Origin: JAENWH01 sp038248745
GTDB lineage: Bacteria; Bacillota; Clostridia; Peptostreptococcales; Anaerovoracaceae
NCBI GenBank assembly: GCA_038248745.1
Contig: JBBRXC010000097.1
Coordinates: forward strand, 1-6,399
Direction: 5' to 3'
Length of the DNA stretch: 6,399 nt
Numbering within the stretch: the first letter of the stretch is position 1; every line of letters begins with the position of its first letter. Positions 6,327 through 6,399 of this stretch are shown in pieces. Made by a program: the position numbers and the translations under genes. The notes below the pieces were generated by a model. It had not been told where the DNA came from and made no database searches. It worked only from the letters and a program-made list of their open reading frames with translations.

Positions 6327-6335
6327 TGTGGATAA
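6327..6335 (-). promoter_or_regulatory. single perfect DnaA-box match
   Basis: The plus strand reads TGTGGATAA, the complement of the strict DnaA box TTATCCACA, next to an A+T-rich stretch (6336-6353). Only one box is visible in the window, so it is not an origin by itself. It could be a regulatory DnaA site or chance. Confidence 0.35.
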
Positions 6336-6348
6336 CTATCTTTATTAT

Positions 6349-6399
6349 AAAAATGGACATACGAAAAGTGTTTTTTATTCACTTCAATCGCATGTCCAT
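6349..6399 (-). terminator. candidate intrinsic terminator of a minus-strand gene beyond the right edge
   Basis: ATGGACAT (6353-6360) and ATGTCCAT (6392-6399) are perfectly complementary. The stem continues with a mismatch on the plus strand that becomes a G-U wobble in minus-strand RNA, then CGA/TCG and AAGTG/CACTT around an A-rich loop. In minus-strand reading the stem is followed by TTTTATAATAA. The wobble and the T-tract both favour minus-strand termination, which predicts a convergent gene just outside the window. The stem is not very GC-rich and its T-tract is short. Confidence 0.5.

Noticed and set aside
6221..6399. T-box leader or small gene after the permease
   Set aside because: There is no T-box sequence or specifier-type structure, and no open frame with a ribosome binding site. 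The stretch is explained by the repeat, the DnaA-box match and a terminator-like hairpin.

Overview
The window looks like a low-GC Firmicutes (Bacillota) chromosome, most likely from the class Clostridia. It opens inside a 16S rRNA gene. The rRNA leader carries the CCTTGAAAACT boxA word typical of Firmicutes rrn operons. The ribosome binding sites are strong, the promoters are close to the sigma-A consensus, and the three proteins (NhaC antiporter, long U32 protein with DUF3656, AI-2E family permease) are all common in anaerobic Firmicutes. I cannot name the genus: only about 77 nt of 16S are present.

Layout. Positions 1-77 hold the 5' end of a 16S rRNA gene on the minus strand, running off the left edge. 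Positions 78-683 hold its leader and two tandem consensus promoters (P2 at 524-552, P1 at 655-683), also on the minus strand. I see no gene in 684-943. A consensus plus-strand promoter at 944-972 drives nhaC (1063-2508). Its transcription start falls in a pair of 24-bp direct repeats that are also inverted repeats (977-1025). nhaC and the minus-strand U32 gene (2654-4939) converge on a shared stem-loop terminator (2572-2614). The U32 gene and the AI-2E family permease gene (5012-6220, plus) diverge from a compact promoter region in which the two -10 hexamers overlap almost completely. After the permease come a perfect 31-bp tandem repeat that includes its stop codon, a single perfect DnaA-box match, and a hairpin that looks like the terminator of a minus-strand gene beyond the right edge.

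How the parts relate. Each protein gene appears to be its own transcription unit, and nothing suggests a dedicated multi-gene system. NhaC is a sodium/proton (or related Na+-coupled) antiporter. The U32 protein resembles RlhA, an rRNA-hydroxylating enzyme. The permease belongs to a family of poorly defined transporters. I found no mobile element, CRISPR array, tRNA or toxin-antitoxin pair. The gene content is ordinary; the more interesting signals are regulatory: the repeat/dyad at the nhaC start, the overlapping divergent promoters, and the tandem repeat at 6208-6270.
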